DNA of 60,893 nt from DATGSL01 sp964645585 (GCA_964645585.1 CAZYAN010000025.1:1-60893); one strand, 5' to 3'. Positions 52,079 to 60,515 are shown, counted from the stretch's first letter. A program made the numbers and translations. Notes: generated by a model not told the origin, from the letters alone.

Positions 52079-53005
52079 TCATGCGGAGTCCGGTCCCTCG
52101 TCAACCAGGCGTCGGATCGCCTGCGCGATCAGCGGCGCCACCGGAGCCACCCGCAATGGCAGGTCTCCCGGTTCCGGCGGCTCAATGGTGTCGGTCACCC
52201 AAAACGCGCGGAGCTTGCATCCGGCGAGCTTTTCGCGCGCGCCATCCAGAAAAAGCCCGTGCGTCACCGCGATCGTCATCGCTTCCTGCGCGCCCGCCTC
52301 ACACAGCGCCCGCACCGCCTCGAGAAGGGTGCCGCCCGTAGAGATCATGTCATCGATCACCAGGCAGTGACGCTCCCGCACATCGCCGACCACCCGCGCA
52401 ACCGCGGTTTCCTCGCCGCTTTTCCGCTCTTTGTGCAAAACCGCCACCGGAAGCCGGAACCGCTTCGCGAAATCCGTCGCGGTTCTGACTCGTCCGGCAT
52501 CCGGCGAAACCACGACCGATTCAGCCGGAAGATCCGCCTCGATCGCGTGACAGAGCAGCGGGGTCGATTGGAGGCTGTCGACCGGAACGTGAAAGAAGCC
52601 TTCAATCTGCGGCGCGTGGAGGTCAACCGTAATCACGTGCTCGATCCCGACCGCCTCGAGCGCGTTCGCGGCCATGCTCGCCGCAATCGGCTCGCCAGCC
52701 TGGCAGCGCTTGTCGGACCGCGCATAGCCAAAATAAGGGACGACAGCGGTAATACGTCGTGCTGACGCACGGCGGCACGCGTCGGCGAAAACCAAGTGCT
52801 CAACAAAACGCTCGTTGACCGGCGGCGATGTCGACTGGACGAAAAATACATCACAATTCCGGACCGCCTCCTCGATTCGGACGGACGTCTCCCCATCCGG
52901 AAACCGCGTGATGGCGCGTTCTCCCAGCGGCACACGAAGATCGTCGGCGATATCCGCCGCCAGCCGGTGACTCCCGGTGCCGCCAAAAATCTTGAAGCCG
53001 CCCAT
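52079..53005 (-). CDS. prs: Ribose-phosphate pyrophosphokinase
   Basis: The enzyme makes PRPP from ribose-5-phosphate and ATP. The protein has 308 residues. F-P-D-G-E-T is at 35-40, the PRPP synthetase signature D-L-H-A-P-Q-I-E-G-F-F at 128-138, Lys192 in H-K-E-R, and the PRPP loop C-L-V-I-D-D-M-I-S-T-G-G-T at 214-226. The sequence departs from the typical housekeeping class in several places. Together with the hydrolase and phosphoribosyltransferase genes on the same strand, it may be an accessory copy. Whether a second prs exists elsewhere cannot be seen. Confidence 0.93.
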   Translation of the reverse strand: MGGFKIFGGTGSHRLAADIADDLRVPLGERAITRFPDGETSVRIEEAVRNCDVFFVQSTSPPVNERFVEHLVFADACRRASARRITAVVPYFGYARSDKRCQAGEPIAASMAANALEAVGIEHVITVDLHAPQIEGFFHVPVDSLQSTPLLCHAIEADLPAESVVVSPDAGRVRTATDFAKRFRLPVAVLHKERKSGEETAVARVVGDVRERHCLVIDDMISTGGTLLEAVRALCEAGAQEAMTIAVTHGLFLDGAREKLAGCKLRAFWVTDTIEPPEPGDLPLRVAPVAPLIAQAIRRLVDEGPDSA

Positions 53006-53051
53006 CGATCCACCCTAAACACCGCGTTCAGAAGCCACGAAGTGAGGTGCA

Positions 53052-53741
53052 TCACTGGTGCAACGGCGCGGCGAGATGCCGGGCAAACCACCGCCCCGCG
53101 AGGCGAGCGACTTCTTCGAGCGCTCCCTCTTCCTCAAAAAGGTGCGTCGCTCCCGGCACAACTCGCAGCTCCTTCACGCAATTCAACTCTTCCAGCGCAT
53201 CCTCGTTCAACCCGAGCACCTGGTAATCGCGTCCGCCGACAACAAGAAGCGTCGGCGCTTTCACCTCCGTCAGTCGCTCCCTTGCCAGGTCCGGACGCCC
53301 CCCGCGCGAAACGACCGCGCCCGCGCGCGCGGGGTGCTCCGCCGCCGCGACCAGCGCCGCCGCACCCCCGGTGCTCGACCCGAAAAAACCGATCCGCAGC
53401 TCTTGAAGCCCCGGTTCTCTGCGAGCCCACTCGGCGACCTCGTTCAGCCGCTCAGCAAGAAACGGAATATCGAACCGCAGCTCGCCCGTCAGGGCGTCCT
53501 CGCGTTCCTCCTCTTCGGTCAGAAGATCAAATAACAGCGTCGCCAGTCCCGCCTCCCGCAGCGTCTTGGCCACAAACCGGTTTCTGCTGCTGTGACGGCT
53601 GCTTCCGCTCCCGTGGGCAAAGATCACGAGGCCTCTCGCCGCCTTGGGTATCGCGAGATCGCCTGCCAGCACGACGTTTCCCTGCGAAACGGCAATTTCC
53701 ACCGCCCGCTCCACAACCTCCTTTTCCCGCACGAATTTCAT
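53052..53741 (-). CDS. Alpha/beta hydrolase, dienelactone-hydrolase-like
   Basis: This cytosolic serine hydrolase has 229 residues. The nucleophile elbow is G121-S-S123-T-G125, with Asp172 (G-G-R-D-Y) and His200 (G-A-T-H-L-F-E) completing the triad. F-A-H-G-S-G-S-S-R-H-S near residue 41 forms the oxyanion region and has the extended form seen in hydrolases that accompany phosphoribosyltransferases. It lies 46 bp upstream of prs on the same strand, so they are probably one transcript. The substrate is unknown. Confidence 0.88.
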   Translation of the reverse strand: MKFVREKEVVERAVEIAVSQGNVVLAGDLAIPKAARGLVIFAHGSGSSRHSSRNRFVAKTLREAGLATLLFDLLTEEEEREDALTGELRFDIPFLAERLNEVAEWARREPGLQELRIGFFGSSTGGAAALVAAAEHPARAGAVVSRGGRPDLARERLTEVKAPTLLVVGGRDYQVLGLNEDALEELNCVKELRVVPGATHLFEEEGALEEVARLAGRWFARHLAAPLHQ

Positions 53742-53776
53742 GACTGGTAACCAAGAAGAATTTGAAAATTTATATC

Positions 53777-53855
53777 GCCCTTTCAGGGCTCCCGTTGTTT
53801 TGGCTAATTGACCCAGGGCGCTGCCCTGGGCTGAACTATTTCGCCCCCTTGGGGC
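53777..53855. repeat. Three clustered hairpins, REP-like element
   Basis: Three small palindromes follow in tandem: GCCCT/AGGGC (53777-53789), CCCAGGGC/GCCCTGGG around GCT (53812-53830), and GCCCC/GGGGC (53843-53855). The spacing and the repeated GGGC theme look like a dispersed REP-type element in GC-rich environmental bacteria. It lies between the hydrolase and phosphoribosyltransferase genes, and no coding sequence overlaps it. Confidence 0.55.
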
Positions 53856-53892
53856 TTCAGAGGCACCGAATAGCCTCCCGATAAAGTCCGCC

Positions 53893-54031
53893 CCAAATCT
53901 CAGATCTAAAATCCCAATAACTGCTTAAATAAAAAATAAGAAATGACCATTAATATATGAAAATTGCCCCCCGTCTTCCCCATTCAAAATCCAGATCCCA
54001 AATCTAAAATCTAAAATATAAAATCTAAAAT
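53893..54031. repeat. AT-rich ATCTAAA-type repeat
   Basis: The motif (A)AATCTAAAA is repeated with small changes at 53893-53912 and more densely at 53985-54031. Between them is AT-rich unique sequence. The array is non-coding: translated on the minus strand it gives only low-complexity F-R-F/D-F-R-F residues. It looks like a dispersed simple repeat. The 301-bp span 53742-54042 contains only this and the hairpin cluster. Confidence 0.55.
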
Positions 54032-54042
54032 CCGACATCTCC

Positions 54043-54699
54043 TCACGCCGCCGGCCGATGGCGTCCTTTATCCAAAAGTTCCTCCACCTCGCTGTCGCTC
54101 GTCTGCGAGAAATCGTCATACCATTGGCCGACCGCCACAAAGTCCTCCGGCGTCATCACAGCGACGACTTCATCGGCGTTCTTTTGAAACTCAGGCAGAG
54201 ACGATGCAGCCATTACGGGAACAGCGACAACGATCCGCCGCACGAATTGACTCCTCAGTGCGTCAATAGCCGCCTGCATCGTCGAGCCGGTGGCGATTCC
54301 GTCGTCCACCAGCAGCACGGTCTTTCCCTCAACACTCACCGGCGCCCGGTGATTCCGATACGCCTTCTCGCGCCGGGCAACTTCATCGAGTTCCCTCTGA
54401 GCGACTTCTTCAATCGCGTCCTCGTCGATCTTCAACATCGCGAGAACCTCTTCGTTCATGACGCGCGCACCCCCTGAAGCCACCGCCCCCATCGCCAATT
54501 CCTCATGACCCGGCACGCCGATCTTGCGAACCACGAACACGTCGAGCGGCAGGCGCAGGGCCGATGCGACTTCATAAGCGACAGGCACTCCGCCCCGCGG
54601 CAGCCCCAGCACAACCCCATCCTCGCGTCCCGCGAATTTTCCAAGTGCCGAGGCCAGAGCTTTTCCCGCCTCCGTTCGGTTGCGAAACTTGCCCGTCAT
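54043..54699 (-). CDS. Phosphoribosyltransferase domain protein
   Basis: This 218-residue protein has a type I phosphoribosyltransferase fold. The PRPP loop V-L-L-V-D-D-G-I-A-T-G-S-T is at 128-140, L-G-L-P-R-G-G-V-P-V at 31-40 and V-R-K-I-G-V-P-G at 57-64. The nucleobase-binding part does not match known purine or pyrimidine enzymes. A strong ribosome-binding site (GGGAGGAG) precedes the ATG. This group often occurs next to, or fused with, a dienelactone hydrolase-like domain, as in the flanking genes here. The reaction is unknown. Confidence 0.88.
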   Translation of the reverse strand: MTGKFRNRTEAGKALASALGKFAGREDGVVLGLPRGGVPVAYEVASALRLPLDVFVVRKIGVPGHEELAMGAVASGGARVMNEEVLAMLKIDEDAIEEVAQRELDEVARREKAYRNHRAPVSVEGKTVLLVDDGIATGSTMQAAIDALRSQFVRRIVVAVPVMAASSLPEFQKNADEVVAVMTPEDFVAVGQWYDDFSQTSDSEVEELLDKGRHRPAA

Positions 54700-54800
54700 G
54701 TCTCCTCCCGGTCGTGTCTGAGTACCCTACCACATTCCGGCCGCAATTCGCCCCGCAAGCCCACCTTTTCGGCAATTGTTTTCCGACGCGACGAGGCTGA

Positions 54801-54835
54801 AAAAACGGGGCTCTCTTCGCTGGAGAAAGCCCCGT
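54801..54835 (-). terminator. Rho-independent terminator (minus strand)
   Basis: Read on the minus strand, ACGGGGCT... and ...AGCCCCGT pair around a TC-rich loop and run into six Ts (complement of 54799-54804). It ends transcription from the DUF3185-like gene at 54903-55151. It resembles the terminator at 57230-57264. Confidence 0.85.
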
Positions 54836-54902
54836 CCTTCGCATTAACTGTCGGCTGAACCGGCTCGTCTTATTCGATCAGGCTCTCGTTATGCCGAAGC
54901 AA

Positions 54903-55151
54903 TTAACCTTCCTGCATCCGCTTACGGAGCGAGTAGCCGCCAAAGGCCGCCAGAGCGAGGCCGGAGACCGCGGCGATCAGGAGAATGATCAGCAACGTTC
55001 CCGGTTCGATGGCGCTGGTGGAGCCGAGAATTTGAATCTCGCCGCCCTCGGCTTCGGCCATTTGCCCGCGGATGGTGAAGTAGCGTGAAGTTGCGACGAT
55101 GAGGAGGACGAGGCCGCAAAGAATTCGGATGGCGGGACCGATCAGTTTCAT
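54903..55151 (-). CDS. DUF3185-like small membrane protein
   Basis: The 82 residues contain two hydrophobic helices (about 8-22 and 52-70) flanking a short polar loop, ending in a charged tail (L-R-K-R-M-Q-E-G). The pattern I-R-I-L-C-G-L-V-L-L-I-V-A resembles DUF3185. The start at 55151 is preferred over an in-frame start at 55211. A terminator follows about 70 bp downstream. Function is unknown; the protein is probably in the cytoplasmic membrane. Confidence 0.65.
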   Translation of the reverse strand: MKLIGPAIRILCGLVLLIVATSRYFTIRGQMAEAEGGEIQILGSTSAIEPGTLLIILLIAAVSGLALAAFGGYSLRKRMQEG

Positions 55152-55336
55152 GCTGGTTTCGTTATGTCGTTTTTTTTGTTCGAGGCGTCGAAGGAGTTTC
55201 GCAGGCCGCACCGTTTTGGCAAGCCATTCTAGTGAGCCAGCAGCAAATGAGCCTCACGGTGCCGCCGTGAACGCCAACGCGGCGCGATTGACGCCATCGA
55301 TGTGCCGAGAGCGCTGACCGATCCTCGCAAAACCGG

Positions 55337-55540
55337 CTAGACGGCCGGCTTGAAGAGCGCGGCGTCGACGATCGACCAGATGTGAATAATCCAGCCAAGA
55401 AGAAAGATCCAGAGGATGGCGGCGAGCACGAAGTGGAGAATCGCCATCAGGAGCCGCCCCTGAATCAGTTGACCGAGCCCCGGAATGAAGAAGCTCGCCA
55501 GCGCCGCGATTACGTTTCCTGTAGTGCCTTGACCTGCCAT
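55337..55540 (-). CDS. Small hydrophobic membrane protein
   Basis: This 67-residue protein begins M-A-G-Q-G and contains A-S-F-F-I-P-G-L-G-Q-L-I-Q-G-R, a pattern common to small TM2-like proteins, then a second hydrophobic helix L-A-A-I-L-W-I-F-L-L-G-W-I-I. The ATG at 55540 has GGAAG upstream; the TTG at 55558 is less likely. Function is unknown. Confidence 0.7.
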   Translation of the reverse strand: MAGQGTTGNVIAALASFFIPGLGQLIQGRLLMAILHFVLAAILWIFLLGWIIHIWSIVDAALFKPAV

Positions 55541-55787
55541 AATTGCTTCCACGTTCAATTTGGCACGGCTGAAGAGTTACGGCAACGCGAACGGCTGGGT
55601 AAAAGCCGGGCTGAGGCCTGATGGGAATACCGAAGCACGCGCGGGAATTTCGAGTTTCGGAGGTGGTCTCATGTGGTCGACTGAGACTATTTTGCCTTGC
55701 GTTCAAGCCGACGCGCAATTTGAGTAGCGCCTCCGTGAACCGAATTCCGGGCAGCTTGATGTTGTCCCGTTAACCCAAAACAGAATC

Positions 55788-57203
55788 ATGAATAAATCTA
55801 ACCTTCTAGCGCCCGCGTTTCTCGCCACGGGCGCCTTCTTCCTTCTCGGTACCTCGTTTCTCGCCGCTCAGGAAGGCGAGCTTCTCTTTCAGGATCCGTT
55901 GACCGAGGATACCTCCGCAAATTGGACCGCCGTGAGCGATGCTGACGACCGTGTCCCAGACGATTGGGTGGCAACCTTCGGCTGGGATTATGCGGCCGCC
56001 CATGGGATCCCCGCATCACCCAATGCCGTGGATGGAATCACTCGCGGGCTCCGGATTCAGGTCAACCGCCGCGCTGGGCCTGAGTCCGCAGTGAGCCTGT
56101 TTCCCAACGGTCAGCATTTCAGCGGGAATTACGTGCTGATGTTTGACATGTGGATCAATTTCACCGGTTATCTCGGACCCCGACCGCCGGCGCTGGGATC
56201 ACCAGGTTCGACCCAGTTCGCGACATTCGGAGTTGGCGCCGACGGCACGACGGAGCATCGCTTCCAGCCAATCGATACACCTGCCGGAGTCGGTGCGTGG
56301 TTCACGGTGAACGGTGATGGCGAGAATACACGGGACGTCCGCGCTCTTGTAAACGGATTCAGCTGGCAGGATGTCGAGGGCGGCCCCTATTTCGCGAGAC
56401 GCGATCCGAGTTTTAACAGTGCGTGGGACGCGCGCCGGTTGCGGGATCAACCGTATTATCATGAGATCTTTCCTGGAGGGGATACGGCTACGCCGGAGCA
56501 GACGGCGATAATGCAGGAATGGGAGTTCGATGGTTGGCATTACTCAGGGGAAACCCCTCCTGGGACGCCAGGCTTTCGGTGGCACGAGGTGCGGATCGAA
56601 GTTCGAGGCAACACCGCGATTTGGTACATCAACGATCTTCCGATCGCGGAGCTGTCGCCGGAAACCGTGGATCTGGAATTCTCGACGGAAGGAAACATTC
56701 ACCTCGGGAATTACGATCCCTTCCCTGGTCTCGTCGAACCGTGGCAGATCGAGTCCGATATGAACTACGTGATTTATTCGAACGTCCGCGTCTACAGTCT
56801 GCCGGACGCGGCCGGATTTGCATCCTGGGCGGAGACCAACATTGCCGATGAAGCCGCGCGCGGGCCCGAGGATAATCCCGCCGGGGATGGAATTAGCAAT
56901 CTGCTGAAATACGCACTCGGACTCGATCCGGCCACCGTCGTCGATCCTTCCGCTCTCCCGTTCGGGCAGGTCGAGGATGACGGGGGCACAGATTACCTGA
57001 CGCTGACCGCGACGCGCAACCCGGAGGCGACCGACATCGCGCTCGCCGTCGAAGTCTCGAGCGACTTGATCAATTGGGAATCGGGCGAGGGCCACACAGT
57101 CGAGCTGGTAAACGACGGAAGCACACTGAAGGTTCGGGATAATACAGCGGCCTTCAACGCGGACCGCAGATTTATCCGTCTGAACGCTAGCCTAATCGAA
57201 TAA
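55788..57203 (+). CDS. Secreted lectin-like (concanavalin-type) protein with shared C-terminal tail
   Basis: This 471-residue protein starts with a signal peptide (cleavage near F-L-A-A-Q). The body is beta-rich and contains L-F-Q-D-P-L, Y-V-L-M-F-D-M-W and W-H-E-V-R-I-E-V-R-G-N-T-A-I-W-Y-I-N-D, typical of jelly-roll laminin-G/concanavalin-like domains. From about residue 342 it carries the G-D-G-I-S-N-L-L-K-Y-A-L-G-L module and S-S-D-L-I-N-W tail found in two other secreted proteins of the window. No catalytic motif was recognised. A hairpin terminator follows. A carbohydrate-binding or surface role is inferred. Confidence 0.78.
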   Translation: MNKSNLLAPAFLATGAFFLLGTSFLAAQEGELLFQDPLTEDTSANWTAVSDADDRVPDDWVATFGWDYAAAHGIPASPNAVDGITRGLRIQVNRRAGPESAVSLFPNGQHFSGNYVLMFDMWINFTGYLGPRPPALGSPGSTQFATFGVGADGTTEHRFQPIDTPAGVGAWFTVNGDGENTRDVRALVNGFSWQDVEGGPYFARRDPSFNSAWDARRLRDQPYYHEIFPGGDTATPEQTAIMQEWEFDGWHYSGETPPGTPGFRWHEVRIEVRGNTAIWYINDLPIAELSPETVDLEFSTEGNIHLGNYDPFPGLVEPWQIESDMNYVIYSNVRVYSLPDAAGFASWAETNIADEAARGPEDNPAGDGISNLLKYALGLDPATVVDPSALPFGQVEDDGGTDYLTLTATRNPEATDIALAVEVSSDLINWESGEGHTVELVNDGSTLKVRDNTAAFNADRRFIRLNASLIE

Positions 57204-57229
57204 GAGCAGCCGCAGATATTTCGCGAACG

Positions 57230-57264
57230 ACGGGGCTTTCTCCAGTAGGAGAGAGCCCCGTTTT
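57230..57264 (+). terminator. Rho-independent terminator
   Basis: The stem ACGGGGCTTTCTCC (57230-57243) pairs with GGAGAGAGCCCCGT (57248-57261) around AGTA with a short T-run after it, 26 bp beyond the stop of the lectin-like gene. It closely resembles the minus-strand terminator at 54801-54835. Confidence 0.88.
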
Positions 57265-57502
57265 CGTTATGATCCGTTGTTCCTTGAAGGATCAACCTCC
57301 TTCATACGCACAGCGATGTTCATGTTCCGACCCGTCAGCGGATGATCGCAGTGTCCAGTCTCTAAATAAAAAATGAAAAGCACCTCGTTCAATTGACTCC
57401 GGTTTGATTTGTCCTTAAACGATTGACCCGCCCACACCAGTAGCCTTTCACCGCTTCTCTCATAGAAGCTGGGTTCAACATCAACACTAATCCAACAAAG
57501 CT

Positions 57503-58279
57503 ATGATCCCACCCAAACGAAAATTCATAACCTTGTTTTTCCTGTTACTCATCTCCTTCCCCATGCTCGTTCTCGCCTCTGATTACGCGATCGTCGGGTG
57601 GGGGGAAAACAATGTCGGGGCGACAGAGACACGTTCCTACCCAATTATTCACGAAATCGAGGCCATTGAAAGCGATGGACGACAGACTTTCGCGCGAACC
57701 AGCGATGGCAAACTCATTTCATGGGGCCGAGTTGACATTTTCGGGGACCCTCCAAGTGAACTAACCGAGATTTCGGATTTTTCTATGAGTTCAAGCCATG
57801 TTCTCGCCATTAGAAATGATCGCACAGTTGCAGCATGGGGTAATAACACTGCGGGTCAGTGCGACGTACCACCCAGCTTACCTAGCGCATATGCAGTTGC
57901 CGCTGGAAATGGCCACAGTTTGGCGATTGTACATGCTGCCATCGGAGGATCCGTTGAAGCATGGGGATCGAACTCCGCCGGGCAGACGACTGTCCCCTCA
58001 GGGCTTGATTGGAACACTATAGCAATAGCCGCTGGCGCGGGCCACAGTTTGGCATTAACCACTACAGGGGACGTTGTGGCGTGGGGACTAAACAACTTCG
58101 GTCAAGCCACCGTTCCATCTGGTCTCGGCTCAGTCATTGCGATTGATGCCGGCCTGTTTCATAGCTTAGCACTCCTCAGTGACGGCACCGTTGTTGCGTG
58201 GGGCCAGAACAGCTCCGGCCAATCAACCGTTCCAGATGAACTCTCCGATCCATTGCATCCTGTTTTGTACAAGTTGTAG
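57503..58279 (+). CDS. RCC1-repeat protein, N-terminal fragment
   Basis: These 258 residues have a signal peptide and about four RCC1-type repeats. The frame leaves the repeat pattern in the last three codons (L-Y-K-L then stop), right after the T-run at 58262-58266. Adding one T would continue P-V-F-V-Q-V-V-A-I-S-A-G-F-S-H in the next fragment's frame. ATG 57503 is followed by a typical hydrophobic signal sequence. Confidence 0.7.
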   Translation: MIPPKRKFITLFFLLLISFPMLVLASDYAIVGWGENNVGATETRSYPIIHEIEAIESDGRQTFARTSDGKLISWGRVDIFGDPPSELTEISDFSMSSSHVLAIRNDRTVAAWGNNTAGQCDVPPSLPSAYAVAAGNGHSLAIVHAAIGGSVEAWGSNSAGQTTVPSGLDWNTIAIAAGAGHSLALTTTGDVVAWGLNNFGQATVPSGLGSVIAIDAGLFHSLALLSDGTVVAWGQNSSGQSTVPDELSDPLHPVLYKL

Positions 58280-59295
58280 CAATCTCGGCTGGTTTTAGCC
58301 ATAACTTGGCCGTTCGCATTGATGGGACTGTTATAGGCTGGGGTAACGATATTTACGGCCAATCAACAATCCCACCGAATCTCACCGATGTCACTTCAGT
58401 TTTCGCAGGTGGATCGAATAGTTTTGCTGTAAAGTCGGACCATACGGTGGTTGCGTGGGGTGTGAACTCTCATGGCCAATCAACCCCTCCTCCCGACGTA
58501 AACAAAGTCCTTATGGTTGCAGCCGGCGGTGAACTAACCGCATGTTACGAAACCATACGCGGTTTCAATATTATCCTTAAAGCAGACGGAACTGTAACTG
58601 GATATGGAATAAACGATCACGGAGAACTGGATATTCCAGTTGAACAGACCTACCAGTGGGATCCAGATTTCATCCCAGCGATAAAGGTATCCGCCGGCTG
58701 GACGCATGCACTAGCACTTCGTGACGACGGAACGGTTATTGCGTGGGGAGATGACATCTACGGCCAGGAATCTGTTCCGTCGGAATTCACGGACAGTGAT
58801 GATCCCAATTTTAGTCCAAGCGTCGACCTTGCAGCAGGGGCATACCATAATCTTTTGGTTCTTAATGATGGAACCGTTACTGGATGGGGTCGCAATGATT
58901 ATGGCCAGCTCACTATCCCCGTTAACCTGGACAATGTAGTGGCCGTTTCCGCTGGCCGCGCACACAGTGTTGCGCTTCGAAGTGACGGCACAGTGACAGC
59001 ATGGGGAAGCAACTATGGTGAAACTGCCAGTTCTCCCGTTTACGTTGGTCAAGCAACACCACCGGGAGAATTAACAAGCCGAAACGATCCAAACTTTGTT
59101 CCAGTTATAGCGATCGCTTCTGGCTCCCACCATTCCCTTGCACTTCGAGCAGATGGAACAGTTAAAGCATGGGGCTCCTATGTCGCCGCAGACACTGAGG
59201 GTGTGGATACGAAGATTACTCGACGGCTTATATTCCAGCCGGGCTCAGTGATGTTGTTGCAATCGCAGCAGGAACAAACCAAAGCCTTGCAATAA
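58267..59295 (+). CDS. RCC1-repeat protein, middle fragment
   Basis: This is a continuation of the repeats, with V-V-A-I-S-A-G-F-S-H-N-L-A-V at its start and seven or so units of W-G-x-N/D-x-Y-G-Q-x. No proper start codon context exists (the first start-like codon is TTG at 58306), as expected for an internal fragment. The frame goes out of register near 59205-59235 and then reads through unrelated residues to the stop at 59293-59295. Confidence 0.6.
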   Translation, partial: VQVVAISAGFSHNLAVRIDGTVIGWGNDIYGQSTIPPNLTDVTSVFAGGSNSFAVKSDHTVVAWGVNSHGQSTPPPDVNKVLMVAAGGELTACYETIRGFNIILKADGTVTGYGINDHGELDIPVEQTYQWDPDFIPAIKVSAGWTHALALRDDGTVIAWGDDIYGQESVPSEFTDSDDPNFSPSVDLAAGAYHNLLVLNDGTVTGWGRNDYGQLTIPVNLDNVVAVSAGRAHSVALRSDGTVTAWGSNYGETASSPVYVGQATPPGELTSRNDPNFVPVIAIASGSHHSLALRADGTVKAWGSYVAADTEGVDTKITRRLIFQPGSVMLLQSQQEQTKALQ

Positions 59296-60302
59296 AAGGA
59301 GACGGCACTGTCGTTAATTGGGGTTATTCGGTGCTGGATCTGGAAAAGCCCGACACTAATCCATATTACCCGACGAATCGCTCCGGAAATAATTGGAGCC
59401 AGAATTTGAACCTTGATAACGTTACTGCGATCGTGGCCGGACCAGTACATAACGCAGGAATTACCAGTGTATGGCTTTCCACTACTTGTGAGGAAAACCA
59501 AGGCGTTCGGGTAAGTTTCGATTTCCCTGAATGGACACCCCACCCTTGGAACATAAGCCAGATCGACTTACTTCGATCATTTACTCCGAATGGTCCATTC
59601 CACTTAATTAAAAGCTACATCGCTCCGGGAACGCTACCCGCGTCCTACCTCGATGAAGATATCTGGTCAAATTATCCTGTATACTACGAACTTCGGTTCA
59701 CTTATTTTTCTGTTGATGATCAATACACGGAACTTCATGCTCCGCAATCGAACGTTTCCAAGGGAGACACATCATGTTTGACTCCCCCTCCGCCGGGTTT
59801 CTTTGATTGGAGTTTTACGGATGAAGGCTTCATTGACGGCAACCAGAATGGTGCGCTACGTGAATATCGAGATCCATCAACCGACGTGTTAAGCAGCCCA
59901 TGGACATTTTTGTCGGCAACAGAGCTTCGTGTTGCTTTTGAAGATGACTGGAACTGTAAAACACATAATCCCAATAATCAGATTGCCACGGCACGAGCGC
60001 TGATTAATATTACCGTACCCACACGATTGTGGATTCTTTTTGACGGAATGGGTGAGGCATATGATCCCGGGTTTGAGGAAATGAGTTTGCATATTGACCG
60101 CGATCCTATAGTGTCCGGGGAATCCGCTGGTGGCAAGCTGGCCTGTGAACCAATGATTACAATAAACTTCGATGCTTCCTCGCCACAATCGGTCGTGCTT
60201 CAGCCGGGCATCCATGAGCTAAATATCTTTACACAAACCGGTGACGCGAAGCATCACATTGATGCATTTTATGAGTTTGAATTCGTATTAGACCCATTGT
60301 AA
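59220..60302 (+). CDS. RCC1-repeat protein, C-terminal fragment
   Basis: The frame picks up with A-Y-I-P-A-G-L-S-D-V-V-A-I-A-A-G, completing the repeat. It then leaves the RCC1 region for a beta-sandwich-like C-terminus rich in F, Y and D (F-F-D-W-S-F-T-D-E-G-F-I-D-G). The first start-like codon in frame is GTG 59331. The protein ends E-F-V-L-D-P-L, 19 bp before a terminator stem. Confidence 0.6.
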   Translation, partial: STAYIPAGLSDVVAIAAGTNQSLAIKGDGTVVNWGYSVLDLEKPDTNPYYPTNRSGNNWSQNLNLDNVTAIVAGPVHNAGITSVWLSTTCEENQGVRVSFDFPEWTPHPWNISQIDLLRSFTPNGPFHLIKSYIAPGTLPASYLDEDIWSNYPVYYELRFTYFSVDDQYTELHAPQSNVSKGDTSCLTPPPPGFFDWSFTDEGFIDGNQNGALREYRDPSTDVLSSPWTFLSATELRVAFEDDWNCKTHNPNNQIATARALINITVPTRLWILFDGMGEAYDPGFEEMSLHIDRDPIVSGESAGGKLACEPMITINFDASSPQSVVLQPGIHELNIFTQTGDAKHHIDAFYEFEFVLDPL

Positions 60303-60321
60303 AGGTCTCGTCTATGTTTAA

Positions 60322-60349
60322 GAGGGCCTCCGGCGGGAGGCCCTCTTTT
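60322..60349 (+). terminator. Rho-independent terminator
   Basis: GAGGGCCTCC (60322-60331) and GGAGGCCCTC (60336-60345) pair perfectly over 10 bp around GGCG and run into TTTT, 19 bp after the RCC1 gene stop. Confidence 0.9.
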
Positions 60350-60515
60350 CCAGACCCTACTCCCACGGTCCCAGTCATCCACGGCGACCCTACGCCAGGT
60401 CGTAGGAATTCAATTTGCGTGGAAGGATACCCTAACCCGCGTTCGAACCCTCGGTTGTAACTCCTCCTCACCACGGCGCGTTGACCCCGCCGCGCGAATG
60501 CGATACCGTTAAAGC

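Larger units (their letters stand above)
57503..60302 (+). pseudogene. RCC1-repeat secreted protein broken by two apparent frameshifts
   Basis: Reading three frames in succession gives one continuous protein of about 930 residues. A signal peptide (M-I-P-P-K-R...L-V-L-A-S) is followed by a long series of RCC1-type repeats (V-V-A-W-G-x-N, G-Q-x-x-V-P, A-G-x-x-H-S-L-A-L) and a beta-rich C-terminus. Two single-base losses explain the breaks: at a T-run near 58262-58266, and between about 59205 and 59235. Each restores the repeat pattern when one base is added. The region is visibly AT-richer than its neighbours. It is either a decayed or imported gene, or an assembly indel artefact. Confidence 0.65.

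Noticed and set aside
60460..60480. GTTCGAACCC resembling a tRNA T-loop
   Set aside because: The flanking bases do not form T-arm or acceptor stems on either strand, so no tRNA.
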